From contig JAZGDL010000349.1 in NCBI GenBank assembly GCA_036477795.1, positions 1 through 9,359 on the forward strand: a stretch of DNA of 9,359 bases. Direction: 5' to 3'. The first letter of the stretch is position 1. Each line of letters begins with the position of its first letter. The notes below the pieces were generated by a model. It made no database searches, had not been told where the DNA came from, and saw nothing but the letters and a program-made list of their open reading frames with translations. Origin of the DNA: JAZGDL01 sp036477795. GTDB taxonomy: Bacteria > Planctomycetota > Phycisphaerae > UBA1845. Of the stretch, positions 1 to 6,610 are shown one piece after another. A program made the translations under genes and the position numbers.

Positions 1-156
1 CTGCATCCGAGAGGCATTCGACGGCGCATCCCGAATTCGACTGCGACCTGGCGACGAGAATACCCGATCTGCCTGTGGCGACAACGACCGGCGACTGTAC
101 GTGATGGTGTCGGCCGACTACGCTGACGCCGCTTGAGATACTGTATTATATGGGTT

Positions 157-160
157 GGAG
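157..160 (+). promoter_or_regulatory. Shine-Dalgarno site that sets the DUF368 start
   Basis: GGAG lies 8 bases before a GTG at 169. The frame also offers an earlier TTG at 133, but nothing resembling a ribosome binding site precedes it. The residues it would add (RYCIIWVGAPL) lie outside the conserved domain. I therefore place the start at GTG 169. Confidence 0.55.
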
Positions 161-168
161 CGCCTCTT

Positions 169-1212
169 GTGCACCCGGAGCACGCCGCATCGGAAGAAAA
201 ACCTCCTCCGCGTTTCAGTAAGACCGCGTTCGGCGGGGCGTTGATGGGGTTGGCCAACCTGATACCCGGGCTGTCGGGTGGCACCATGATCCTGGCCACC
301 GGGCTGTACTCCGAGTTCATCGACAGCGTGGCGGACCTGTCAGCATTTCGGTTCAGCCGCCGGCGCTGCTACTTCCTGGGCGTGCTGGGGTGCTTCGCAC
401 TTGTCAGCATTTTCGCCATGGCTGAGGTGATTTTGTATCTGCTGTTTCACTACAGCGCCGCGATGTACGCCCTGTTCATCGGCATGACGCTGGGCGGCGC
501 CCCCCTGCTGTACAAATCAGTGCGGCCGATAGGTCCCGGCGCGTGCGTGGCGACGGCCGGCGGCTTGGCCCTGATGGTCGCGGTATTCATGCTGAAACAG
601 AGCGGCGGCCTGCCGCACAACATGGTGATGGACGTCGTGTCCGGGGTGGTGGGATCGACGGCCATGGTGCTGCCGGGGATATCCGGCTCGTACATGTTCC
701 TGGTCATGGATCAGTACGACCGTATCCTGGGGGTGGTGGAGCAGCTCAAGCACGCCTTGACGGACCGCGACGGGGCGGGATTCGTCGACGCCTGTCGGAT
801 CGCCGTTCCGGTAGGCATCGGAGTGGTGGCGGGCATCGTGGGGTTGTCGAACGTGTTGAAGCTGCTGTTACACCGCTTCAAACGTCCGACGATAGGTTTT
901 CTGCTGGGCCTGCTGTTGGGTTCGGTGCTCGGTCTCTGGCCTTTCGGCCGCTCGCCGTCGGAAGATGCCCTGCAAAGACGCTCCGCGGGTGAATTACTGA
1001 TGTTTGCCCAGCGGCGAGGGCTCAGCGTACCGGAACAAGCGGACCAGCCTGCGCTGGCAACGTACATCCTGGAACACTGGCAGGAACGCAAGAAGGACGA
1101 CTACGCACCGGTGACGGTGGTCATGGTGGCGGTGATGGTGGTCGGCGGATTCATGGTGACCAGCCTGGTGGCCCGGTATGGTGAGGCGCCGGGGCGACGA
1201 AGCACATCCTAG
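169..1212 (+). CDS. DUF368/PopT-family membrane protein, putative undecaprenyl-phosphate transporter
   Basis: This 347-residue polytopic inner-membrane protein belongs to the DUF368 family, whose studied members (PopT) help return undecaprenyl phosphate, the lipid carrier for cell-wall and surface glycans, across the membrane. The family's duplicated re-entrant motif is visible twice: around residues 27-43 (GLANLIPGLSGGT followed by GLY) and around residues 159-175 (GSTAMVLPGISGS followed by DQYDRIL). Between and after them are long hydrophobic stretches, about eight membrane segments in all. Many DUF368 proteins have roughly 270-310 residues. The excess here is mainly a polar stretch at about residues 258-316, rich in R, E, D and Q, just before the last membrane helix. 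The stop codon TAG opens an inverted repeat, so the short tail GEAPGRRSTS may have been altered by it. Family assignment is firm; the transported lipid is inferred from the family. Confidence 0.9.
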   Translation: MHPEHAASEEKPPPRFSKTAFGGALMGLANLIPGLSGGTMILATGLYSEFIDSVADLSAFRFSRRRCYFLGVLGCFALVSIFAMAEVILYLLFHYSAAMYALFIGMTLGGAPLLYKSVRPIGPGACVATAGGLALMVAVFMLKQSGGLPHNMVMDVVSGVVGSTAMVLPGISGSYMFLVMDQYDRILGVVEQLKHALTDRDGAGFVDACRIAVPVGIGVVAGIVGLSNVLKLLLHRFKRPTIGFLLGLLLGSVLGLWPFGRSPSEDALQRRSAGELLMFAQRRGLSVPEQADQPALATYILEHWQERKKDDYAPVTVVMVAVMVVGGFMVTSLVARYGEAPGRRSTS

Positions 1213-1255
1213 TGCTCTGCCACCCATCCATCGTCTCATGCGTGACAGAGCACTA
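1210..1255. repeat. inverted repeat overlapping the DUF368 stop codon
   Basis: The left arm 1210-1223 (TAGTGCTCTGCCAC) pairs with the right arm 1242-1255 (GTGACAGAGCACTA) across an 18-base loop, with one C/A mismatch. The first three bases of the left arm are the TAG stop of the DUF368 gene. A second stem-loop follows directly. It could help termination or mRNA 3'-end stability, or be a copy of a dispersed repeat; the sequence alone does not decide. Confidence 0.7.
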
Positions 1256-1256
1256 A

Positions 1257-1279
1257 CCCCGCCGTTTGCGGCGGGTTTG
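1257..1279 (+). terminator. probable intrinsic terminator of the DUF368 gene
   Basis: A 7-bp perfect G+C stem (CCCGCCG at 1258-1264, CGGCGGG at 1269-1275) with a TTTG loop is followed by TTT. The run of T is short, so the terminator is only moderately convincing. It lies 46 bases after the DUF368 stop. Its T-run overlaps the -35 element of the next gene's candidate promoter, so termination and re-initiation would be packed together. Confidence 0.55.
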
Positions 1280-1304
1280 GCACGCCCACTCCATCGGTTA
1301 TACT
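1277..1304 (+). promoter_or_regulatory. sigma70-like promoter, leaderless type, for the protease gene
   Basis: A -35 TTGGCA (1277-1282) and a -10 TATACT (1299-1304) are separated by 16 bases. The expected transcription start, about 7 bases past the -10, falls at or next to the ATG at 1312. No Shine-Dalgarno sequence precedes that ATG. Together these suggest a leaderless mRNA. Confidence 0.5.
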
Positions 1305-1311
1305 ACTGATT

Positions 1312-1773
1312 ATGGGTAGTTTCAGCGTCAGGATCGAGGTCGCAAAGCCGACCGCTGGCCCATCGTTCGTCCGCGTGCCTCGGATATTGGTCGATACGGG
1401 GTCGGAGATGACCTGGATCACGTCTGACACCCTGCGCTCGATACGTCTCGACGTTCGCAAAAAGGACCAGACGTTCATCATGGCCAACGGGCAGCACATC
1501 ACGCGGAACATCGGCTACGCCATCATCCGGTGCGGTCAGTTCGAAACGATCGACGAGGTTGTCTTCGCCGAGCGGGGCGACCTGCGGCTTCTGGGGGCGC
1601 GCACGCTGGAGGGCTTCAACGCGGTGGTCGACTCCCGCCGTAAACGCCTCGTCGCCGCGGGCCCCATGCCCATCGCCGCCCTGCGTCCCTTGGGGATTGG
1701 GGATTGGGGATTCCCCTCTCCAGGCACGAAGCACGAAATCCGAAACAAATCCGAAGGACCAACGCTCAAGTGA
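1312..1773 (+). CDS. retropepsin-like aspartic protease domain protein (clan AA)
   Basis: This 153-residue protein has one retroviral-type aspartyl protease fold, the kind that works as a homodimer with one catalytic Asp per subunit. The catalytic signature is ILVDTGSEMTWI, with DTGS at residues 28-31. The second conserved block is LLGARTLEGFNAVVD (93-107), which ends with the strand that closes the domain. No signal peptide or membrane segment is visible, so a soluble cytoplasmic protein is likely; its substrate is unknown. Small single-domain versions of about 110-130 residues are common in bacteria. The domain ends near residue 124. Residues 127-153 (from LGIGDWG to the end) are translated from tandem heptanucleotide repeats and look like an added tail. 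It is convergent with the next gene. Family call is good; activity is inferred from the intact motif. Confidence 0.8.
   Translation: MGSFSVRIEVAKPTAGPSFVRVPRILVDTGSEMTWITSDTLRSIRLDVRKKDQTFIMANGQHITRNIGYAIIRCGQFETIDEVVFAERGDLRLLGARTLEGFNAVVDSRRKRLVAAGPMPIAALRPLGIGDWGFPSPGTKHEIRNKSEGPTLK
1692..1755 (+). repeat. heptanucleotide tandem repeats forming the protease C-terminus
   Basis: GGGGATT occurs three times in perfect tandem (1692-1712). GCACGAA follows in two perfect tandem copies (1724-1730, 1731-1737). AAATCCGAA occurs twice, 11 bases apart (1736-1744, 1747-1755). The block is in frame with the protease and encodes its last 27 residues together with the bases up to the stop. The heptamer GGGGATT is a circular permutation of the complement of CCCCAAT, so it resembles the heptanucleotide short tandem repeats described in cyanobacteria; similar strings occur in planctomycete genomes. 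Confidence 0.8.
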
Positions 1774-1796
1774 CCGAAACTTTCACGCTTCGAGTC

Positions 1797-1860
1797 CCGT
1801 AGGGTCCGCCATGCGGACCGGTTCCTTGGGACGGAGTGGTCCGCGAGGCGGGCCCTACGG
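1797..1860. repeat. 64-base inverted-repeat element at the convergent gene junction
   Basis: Outer arms of 14 bases (CCGTAGGGTCCGCC at 1797-1810 and GGCGGGCCCTACGG at 1847-1860) pair with a single G/T wobble. After a 2-by-2 internal loop, a second perfect 7-bp stem (GCGGACC 1813-1819, GGTCCGC 1838-1844) continues the hairpin. It lies between the protease and the leftward pyrophosphatase gene, and its right arm includes that gene's TAG stop (1855-1857). It could act as a bidirectional terminator or barrier to convergent transcription. The arms have the look of a dispersed repeat; copy number cannot be judged here. Confidence 0.75.
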
Positions 1861-2271
1861 CCCCAATCTGATACTCTTGTTGTCCGCCTCGTCCTTGCGG
1901 GACATCGAGTAGTTGTTCATCTGCCGCTGATGGTTGACCTCCAGCTTCTTGAGATACAGCTCATAAACATCCTTGGCGTCCAGCCCCACGCACTGAGCCA
2001 TGCTGATCAGGAAGAAGAACAGGTCGATGACCTCCACGCGGGCGTTTTGCAGATCGAACAGCTTGAACCGCTTGCCCGCCTTGGCCTCGGCGCACCAATG
2101 CTTCCAATAAGTGCAATCGCGCAGCTCCTCCAGTTCGTTGCTCGCCGCTGCGATGTAATCGTTCAGCCACTCGCCGGCCAACTGCGGATCGAAACTGCCT
2201 TTGAGCTTACGCGTATCGAAACCGATCCGCTCGTTCAACTCCGCCTGAGACGCAAACATCTTCTCCAGCAC
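1855..2271 (-). CDS. dimeric dUTPase / MazG-like all-alpha NTP pyrophosphatase
   Basis: This 138-residue all-helical protein matches the dimeric dUTPase family, which hydrolyses dUTP (and relatives also dUDP or dCTP) to the monophosphate and pyrophosphate. It keeps dUTP out of DNA and feeds dTMP synthesis. The metal-binding acidic signature is present: ExxE at E46/E49 in SNELEELRD, and ExxD at E80/D83 in ARVEVIDLFFFLIS. Between them is CTYWKHW (53-59), like the 'STPWKHWK' block of this family. The K..EVNHQRQ block (108-117) resembles the C-terminal phosphate-contact motif. The start is GTG 2271, preceded by AAGGAG at a 7-base spacing; ATG 2259 is the alternative. The stop lies inside an inverted repeat, so the final SIRLGP may be repeat-derived. 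The exact nucleotide substrate is uncertain within the MazG/dUTPase superfamily. Confidence 0.75.
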   Translation of the reverse strand: MLEKMFASQAELNERIGFDTRKLKGSFDPQLAGEWLNDYIAAASNELEELRDCTYWKHWCAEAKAGKRFKLFDLQNARVEVIDLFFFLISMAQCVGLDAKDVYELYLKKLEVNHQRQMNNYSMSRKDEADNKSIRLGP

Positions 2272-2278
2272 CCGGTGT

Positions 2279-2284
2279 CTCCTT
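2279..2284 (-). promoter_or_regulatory. strong Shine-Dalgarno site that sets a GTG start
   Basis: On the minus strand AAGGAG is followed by 7 bases and then GTG at 2271. The next ATG, at 2259, is 19 bases from this site, too far for efficient use. This supports GTG as the true start of the pyrophosphatase. Confidence 0.75.
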
Positions 2285-2310
2285 CGTATCGAGTTCCAAC
2301 CGACACGGCC

Positions 2311-2339
2311 ATTCTATGATCCTAGCGACAAGCGTACAA
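2311..2339 (-). promoter_or_regulatory. candidate sigma70-like promoter of the pyrophosphatase gene
   Basis: On the minus strand, TTGTAC (2334-2339) and TAGAAT (2311-2316) are 17 bases apart. The expected transcript would start near 2304 and have a leader of about 33 bases containing the AAGGAG site. The -10 matches consensus at 5 of 6 positions; the -35 only in its first three. Confidence 0.4.
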
Positions 2340-2401
2340 CTTGCGCGGGGCTGCTGACGCTTCCAAGCAGTGTGGCAAGCTGAAAGCACATCTCTTCTGA
2401 T

Positions 2402-4132
2402 CTAGTACCCGGACGCTTGGCCGTCCTTGCGCGATTCTGAAGCGCCGATGTAGACGCCATTCACTGCGTCATATTGAATAGCCTGATACCCGCCGAAGAC
2501 TCCGACGTTCAGGTGAATCTCATGCCCCATGCCCGCCAATGCCCGCCGGACTTCCATTCCGATAGCCGATTCCAGAGCGACGCGTCCGCCGTTTCGCATC
2601 GTGCCGCCGTTGGGCTCCGACGACCCGCCGTGGTGAAAGCGGGCGGCGTCACCGGCTTCCTGAAGATTCATCCCGAAATCGATAATGTTGCAAAGAACCT
2701 GCACATGGCCTTGAGGCTGCATGTCGCCGCCCATTACGCCGAAGCTGAGAAACGGAGTGCCATCCTTCGTCACAAAAGCCGGAATGATGGTATGAAACGG
2801 CCGCTTGTTGGGCTCGTAGACGTTGGGGTGCCCTTCTTCCAACGAAAAGAGTGCCCCACGATCCTGCAAAGAGAACCCCAGGCCGTCCGGACACAACCCC
2901 GAACCGAAGCCGGCATAGTTACTCTGGATGAGTGAGACCATGTTGCGGTCGCGGTCGGCCACCGTCAAATAGGTGGTATCGCCCTCCCGCAGCTTCGACT
3001 CCGCCCGTGCCACCGCGATGTCACCCGCCGGCAGGCGTTGCGACGCCTCGTCAGAATTAAGCAGTTTACGACGCCCTTTCGCGTATTCCTTGGAGATCAG
3101 TTTCCGAACGGGCACCGTGGTGAAGTCGGGGTCAGCGTAGTAGCGGGCTCGATCTTCGTAGACGATCTTCTTGGCTTCGATCAGGTGGTGCAGGTACGCA
3201 CCGCTGTTGTGGCCCATCGATTTGAGATCATAGGCCTCGAGAATGTTGAGCATTTGCAAAGCGGCGATGCCCTGGCCGTTGGGCGGCAACTCCCACACGT
3301 CGTAGCCGCGATAGTTGGTCGAAAGCGGCTCGACCCAGGTCGACGTGTGCGCTTCCAGATCGCGCTTGCGAAGGTAGCAGCCGACACGCCTGCAAAAACC
3401 GTCAATAACGTCAGCCAACTCCCCCTTGTAAAACTCGTCGCGGCCGCCATTCGCGATGCGTTCCAACGTGTTCGCCAAATCCTGGTTGCGAAATACCTCG
3501 CCCTTCCGCGGAGCCCGACCGCCCGGCAGAAACGTGCCTGCGAACCCCGGATAGTCCTTCAGGTAGTTGCCGCTAAGTCGCCAATAACAGGCGATCAGCT
3601 CGCTGACCGGAAAGCCCTGGCGCGCATAGTTGATCGCCGGTGCCAGAACTTGCTTCATCGGCAGCTTGCCGAAACGCGCGTGCAACTCAAACCAGCCGTC
3701 CACACACCCCGGCACCGTGACCGGCAGAGGGCCGAAGGGCGGCACCGATTCCAGACCCATCTTCGCAAAGTGATCCCGCGTCAGCCCATGAGGTGATCGG
3801 CCGCTGGCATTAAGACCGTAGAGTTGCTTCGTCTTGGCGTCCCAAACGATGGCAAACAGATCACCGCCAATGCCACACCCCATCGGCTCCATCAAGCCGA
3901 GCACGGCGTTAGCAGCGATGGCCGCGTCCACCGCACTGCCACCCTGCTTGAGCACGTCCAGAGCTACGCCGGTAGCCAGCGGCTGACTCGTCGCCGCCAT
4001 TCCATGCCTTGCAATCACTTCCGACCGCGTAGCAAACCCCCGCCCGGTAATCCGATCACCACCGCGCGCCGGCGCCACCATAGCGGCAAGGATCATCGTG
4101 TCCGCGATCACCATAAGAATATCCATGCGCAT
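2402..4132 (-). CDS. ggt: gamma-glutamyltransferase-family Ntn hydrolase
   Basis: At 576 residues this is full length for the family, whose members self-cleave into a large and a small subunit and hydrolyse or transfer gamma-glutamyl groups, classically from glutathione. The nucleophile is Thr386 in GDTTYLTVADRD, the start of the mature small subunit. Other family blocks are ATSQPLAT (47-54), GGSAVDAAIAAN (64-75), GIGGDLFAIVWD (87-98), the substrate-arginine region NASGRSP with R112, GFGSGL (408-413), and the oxyanion Gly pair G468-G469. In classical enzymes the segment after PNKRP carries a Ser-Ser pair that binds the gamma-glutamyl carboxylate. Here it reads FHT (446-448), as I recall for YwrD-like and acylase-like branches, so glutathione is not a certain substrate. 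The N-terminus is only weakly hydrophobic and interrupted by Asp, not a clear signal peptide. GGAG 7 bases before ATG 4132 supports the start. Confidence 0.88.
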   Translation of the reverse strand: MRMDILMVIADTMILAAMVAPARGGDRITGRGFATRSEVIARHGMAATSQPLATGVALDVLKQGGSAVDAAIAANAVLGLMEPMGCGIGGDLFAIVWDAKTKQLYGLNASGRSPHGLTRDHFAKMGLESVPPFGPLPVTVPGCVDGWFELHARFGKLPMKQVLAPAINYARQGFPVSELIACYWRLSGNYLKDYPGFAGTFLPGGRAPRKGEVFRNQDLANTLERIANGGRDEFYKGELADVIDGFCRRVGCYLRKRDLEAHTSTWVEPLSTNYRGYDVWELPPNGQGIAALQMLNILEAYDLKSMGHNSGAYLHHLIEAKKIVYEDRARYYADPDFTTVPVRKLISKEYAKGRRKLLNSDEASQRLPAGDIAVARAESKLREGDTTYLTVADRDRNMVSLIQSNYAGFGSGLCPDGLGFSLQDRGALFSLEEGHPNVYEPNKRPFHTIIPAFVTKDGTPFLSFGVMGGDMQPQGHVQVLCNIIDFGMNLQEAGDAARFHHGGSSEPNGGTMRNGGRVALESAIGMEVRRALAGMGHEIHLNVGVFGGYQAIQYDAVNGVYIGASESRKDGQASGY

Positions 4133-4139
4133 ACTAGTT

Positions 4140-4143
4140 CTCC
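4140..4143 (-). promoter_or_regulatory. Shine-Dalgarno site of the gamma-glutamyltransferase gene
   Basis: On the minus strand GGAG is followed by AACTAGT (7 bases) and then ATG at 4132. A second in-frame ATG lies two codons downstream, but the spacing favours the first. Confidence 0.6.
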
Positions 4144-4288
4144 GTCACACCTGAATCGATGGGTTTTCCGAGCCGCGCCCGTCAGGAAGCGGTTTGCAGA
4201 GGGATGGCGACTCTTCTTCGTCCGCTCCCTCACGGTCGCGTCTCGGTTCAGTTCGACTCATCGAATGACCGTTGACGCAACACTAGCT

Positions 4289-4316
4289 ATTATCACGGCA
4301 CGAGCTTCGCCCGCAA
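4289..4316 (-). promoter_or_regulatory. weak candidate promoter for the gamma-glutamyltransferase gene
   Basis: On the minus strand TTGCGG (4311-4316) and GATAAT (4289-4294) are 16 bases apart. It lies just past the strong hairpin that ends the kinase transcript. It implies a leader of about 150 bases in which I see no recognisable riboswitch. The -35 match is poor. Confidence 0.25.
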
Positions 4317-4334
4317 CATCCTGAGAAACAACCG

Positions 4335-4376
4335 GCTGGGTGGCCCTGGGAGGGCAACCTCCCAGGGCCACCCAGC
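4335..4376 (-). terminator. 19-bp perfect hairpin after the kinase gene, probable terminator
   Basis: Arms 4335-4353 and 4358-4376 are perfect complements of 19 bp, almost all G+C, around the four-base loop GCAA (TTGC on the minus strand). It starts 45 bases after the kinase stop. On the minus strand the stem is followed by CGG and then TTGTTTCTC, a loose U-rich tract. Termination of the kinase transcript is the simplest role; a dispersed hairpin repeat is an alternative. It is the strongest secondary structure in the window. Confidence 0.6.
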
Positions 4377-4421
4377 GCATAATAACCCGCGACACAGTAG
4401 GCAGGGCGCGTCGAGCAATCC

Positions 4422-6599
4422 TTAAGGCGAACGCCGGAGCATGGAGGTGGAGACCTTGTGGCCGCATTCGGGGCAGCGGGCCACCTCTTGCCCGCGAAGG
4501 TCGTACCCGCACTTGGGACACGCTGGATCACCGACGGCGAGTAAATGCTGGTGCGCCAAGCGGCGGCGATGAAGGCGCCAGCCCAATGCCGCTGATCCTG
4601 AAAAAACGACGGCAGCGGGAACCCACCATTGGGGGGATGGCAACCTCGTCGCGAAGAACGGGATTGCGCAGACCCCATAGAGTCCGAACCGCAAGACGAA
4701 ATTCCACCGGCGTGTAACGCCAACAATCGCCAGGATCCCTATCGCTACCCATTCTACTAGCTCGACTACGTCACTTGGTCGGAGGGTACGCCCAAGAAGC
4801 AAGGTCAAATCGTTCCCCAAGACTGCTATCGCCAGGACGACTGCGCTGGTGAGTTCAAGGTAGTACCACGCCATGGGGCCTGCCCTATCTCCTCGACGCA
4901 ACAGAAAGCCCGCCGCAGACGACTGCACCGCACCTGCTACACCTAGCAGCATGATCCAACCCATGCCAAGCCAGATACCCATTTGGATTCCGGTGCCGAG
5001 GTCGGTCGCGATCTTGCCCAGAAGCTTATTGGGGCGCTCAGTCGCTGGGACTGTGGCCAGATCCGGGTATATCTTTAGGATAGGATCATTGACAGCGCCA
5101 GCTTCCTGCACCAACGTGGTTTCTTCGACAGTACGGGCTGCAGCGGCGGCCAATACGCCAATATCCCCAATTGCGACCGCGACTGACAAAGCCAGCACCA
5201 GGGCCCACCCAATACACAACGCGAACGACGTAACTCCGGCTAGGAGACCTGCTGCTCCCCCGGTTATGACGTTAGTGGACAGTTCTTTGGGACGCAGGAG
5301 CAACGTCAGAAAAAGCCCCATGAACACCATCGCGGCGACTCCCAAGGCGATCGCTGGGTAAGATACCCACTCTGGCAACTCGATCTGGATCGCCAGGAAC
5401 GGGGGTGTTTCGCTGGGAAATGCCGCGTATGCGTTGGCAAATCTGGTCATCAGGCCAGTCACCCCGGGCAAGAAAGCGGCAATTCCATAGGCCCCACCGC
5501 AGCCGACCCCGATCACAACAACCCAAAACGCCATTCGTCGGTTGTGAGAAAACCACATACGCAGCAAGTACAAGATACTCGCGCCGCGGGCTTCGATGGG
5601 TTCGCCGGCGAGGTGGTGTTGGACGTCGCGGGCGAGGTCGCCGGGGCTCTGGTAGCGGCGGTCCTTCTCTTTGGAGAGGGCCTTCAAGGCGATGGTTTGG
5701 ATGTCATCGTCTATCGGGCAGGTCCCGGGGCGGGTGGGATGTTTGGCGCGTTTGGTGATGCCTGAGTCGCTGCGCCAAGCGCGCTTGGGCGGGGTGGGCT
5801 GGGTGTCGGTGATGTGCCTGAGCACGTCGGCCATCTGGCCTACGACGGGGTAGGGGTAGTGGCCGGTGAGCAGTTCGTAGAGAACGACGCCGAGAGAATA
5901 CACGTCGGTGCGGGTGTCGATCTCGTCGGGATTGCCGCGGGCTTGCTCGGGGGACATGTAGGGCAAGGTGCCGACCACCTGGCCGGTGAACGAGACCAAT
6001 GTGTCGACGGGGCCGGTGGACCACTTAGCTAACCCGAAATCCATGACCCGCGGCGTACCGGATGAATCGACCATGATGTTGGATGGTTTGAGGTCGCGGT
6101 GGATGACGCCGCGCAGGTGGGCATGTTGAACGGCGCTGGCCACCTTGGCGAACAGCTCCAGGGTTTGTTCCAAGGTCAGCTTGTTGTCGCGGACGTACTG
6201 GTCCAGCGGTTTCCCGCGGACGTACTCCATGACGCAGTACTGGCGGCCGCCTTCGGTGGTGCCGGAGTCGAAGACGGACACTATGTTGGGGTGCTTGAGG
6301 CTGGCGACCAGCTCGATCTCGCGCTCGAAGCGTTTCTTGGCGGACTCCGAGGCGAATGGCCCTTCCAGAAGAACCTTGATGGCGACCTTTCGCCTGGTGG
6401 ACTGCTGGATGGCCTGGTAGACGATGGCCTGACCGCCGCGGGCCAACTCGTGGGTGATCTTGTAGCCTTCGATGGTGATGCGGGGTTTTGGCAGTGAGAC
6501 ATCAATGCCGGCGGTTTCGGTGTCGGGGGCGGCGTCATCCGGGGCCTTGTCCGCCGGCGTATTGTCAACACCATCGGTTGGAGCATCGCGTTGGCTCAT
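4422..6599 (-). CDS. membrane Hanks-type Ser/Thr protein kinase with C-terminal zinc ribbon
   Basis: This 725-residue protein has an acidic, Pro/Ala-rich N-terminus (1-40) and then a complete kinase domain (about 45-335). Motifs seen are the glycine-rich loop ARGGQAIVY (53-61), VAIK with K75, E94 in FEREIELV, HRDLKPSN with D169 and N174, DFG with D187, and SPE at 216-218. All catalytic residues are present, so an active kinase is expected. Residues 356-675 form about seven or eight hydrophobic segments with an acidic, probably non-membrane loop (490-535). The end (694-712) is a zinc ribbon, CPKC then CPEC, typical of planctomycete proteins. The kinase is probably cytoplasmic, the membrane part a sensor or anchor. 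A few 60-base lines counted by hand gave 60-72% G+C over the kinase domain and 53-62% over the membrane/zinc-ribbon part, consistent with a fusion. There is no Shine-Dalgarno site; see the promoter entry. Target and signal are unknown. Confidence 0.9.
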   Translation of the reverse strand: MSQRDAPTDGVDNTPADKAPDDAAPDTETAGIDVSLPKPRITIEGYKITHELARGGQAIVYQAIQQSTRRKVAIKVLLEGPFASESAKKRFEREIELVASLKHPNIVSVFDSGTTEGGRQYCVMEYVRGKPLDQYVRDNKLTLEQTLELFAKVASAVQHAHLRGVIHRDLKPSNIMVDSSGTPRVMDFGLAKWSTGPVDTLVSFTGQVVGTLPYMSPEQARGNPDEIDTRTDVYSLGVVLYELLTGHYPYPVVGQMADVLRHITDTQPTPPKRAWRSDSGITKRAKHPTRPGTCPIDDDIQTIALKALSKEKDRRYQSPGDLARDVQHHLAGEPIEARGASILYLLRMWFSHNRRMAFWVVVIGVGCGGAYGIAAFLPGVTGLMTRFANAYAAFPSETPPFLAIQIELPEWVSYPAIALGVAAMVFMGLFLTLLLRPKELSTNVITGGAAGLLAGVTSFALCIGWALVLALSVAVAIGDIGVLAAAAARTVEETTLVQEAGAVNDPILKIYPDLATVPATERPNKLLGKIATDLGTGIQMGIWLGMGWIMLLGVAGAVQSSAAGFLLRRGDRAGPMAWYYLELTSAVVLAIAVLGNDLTLLLGRTLRPSDVVELVEWVAIGILAIVGVTRRWNFVLRFGLYGVCAIPFFATRLPSPQWWVPAAVVFSGSAALGWRLHRRRLAHQHLLAVGDPACPKCGYDLRGQEVARCPECGHKVSTSMLRRSP

Positions 6600-6610
6600 G
6601 GTAGTTGGGT

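Noticed and set aside
1..136. Possible tail of an upstream rightward gene ending with TGA at 134-136.
   Set aside because: All three forward frames stay open for about 33-44 codons here, and none shows a recognisable motif or clear codon bias, so no frame can be chosen.
543..992. A 149-codon open frame overlapping the DUF368 gene in another forward frame.
   Set aside because: Its translation is dominated by Gly and Arg, typical of an off-frame reading of G+C-rich DNA, and the DUF368 frame has the motifs.
3038..3796. A 252-codon open frame on the plus strand inside the gamma-glutamyltransferase gene.
   Set aside because: It is antisense to a gene with strong conserved motifs, and its translation is Arg/Val-rich with no recognisable domain; a shadow of high-G+C coding sequence.
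4258..4752. Several overlapping open frames around the kinase 3' end and the 19-bp hairpin.
   Set aside because: They read through the hairpin or out of frame through the kinase tail; no conserved pattern or ribosome binding site supports them.
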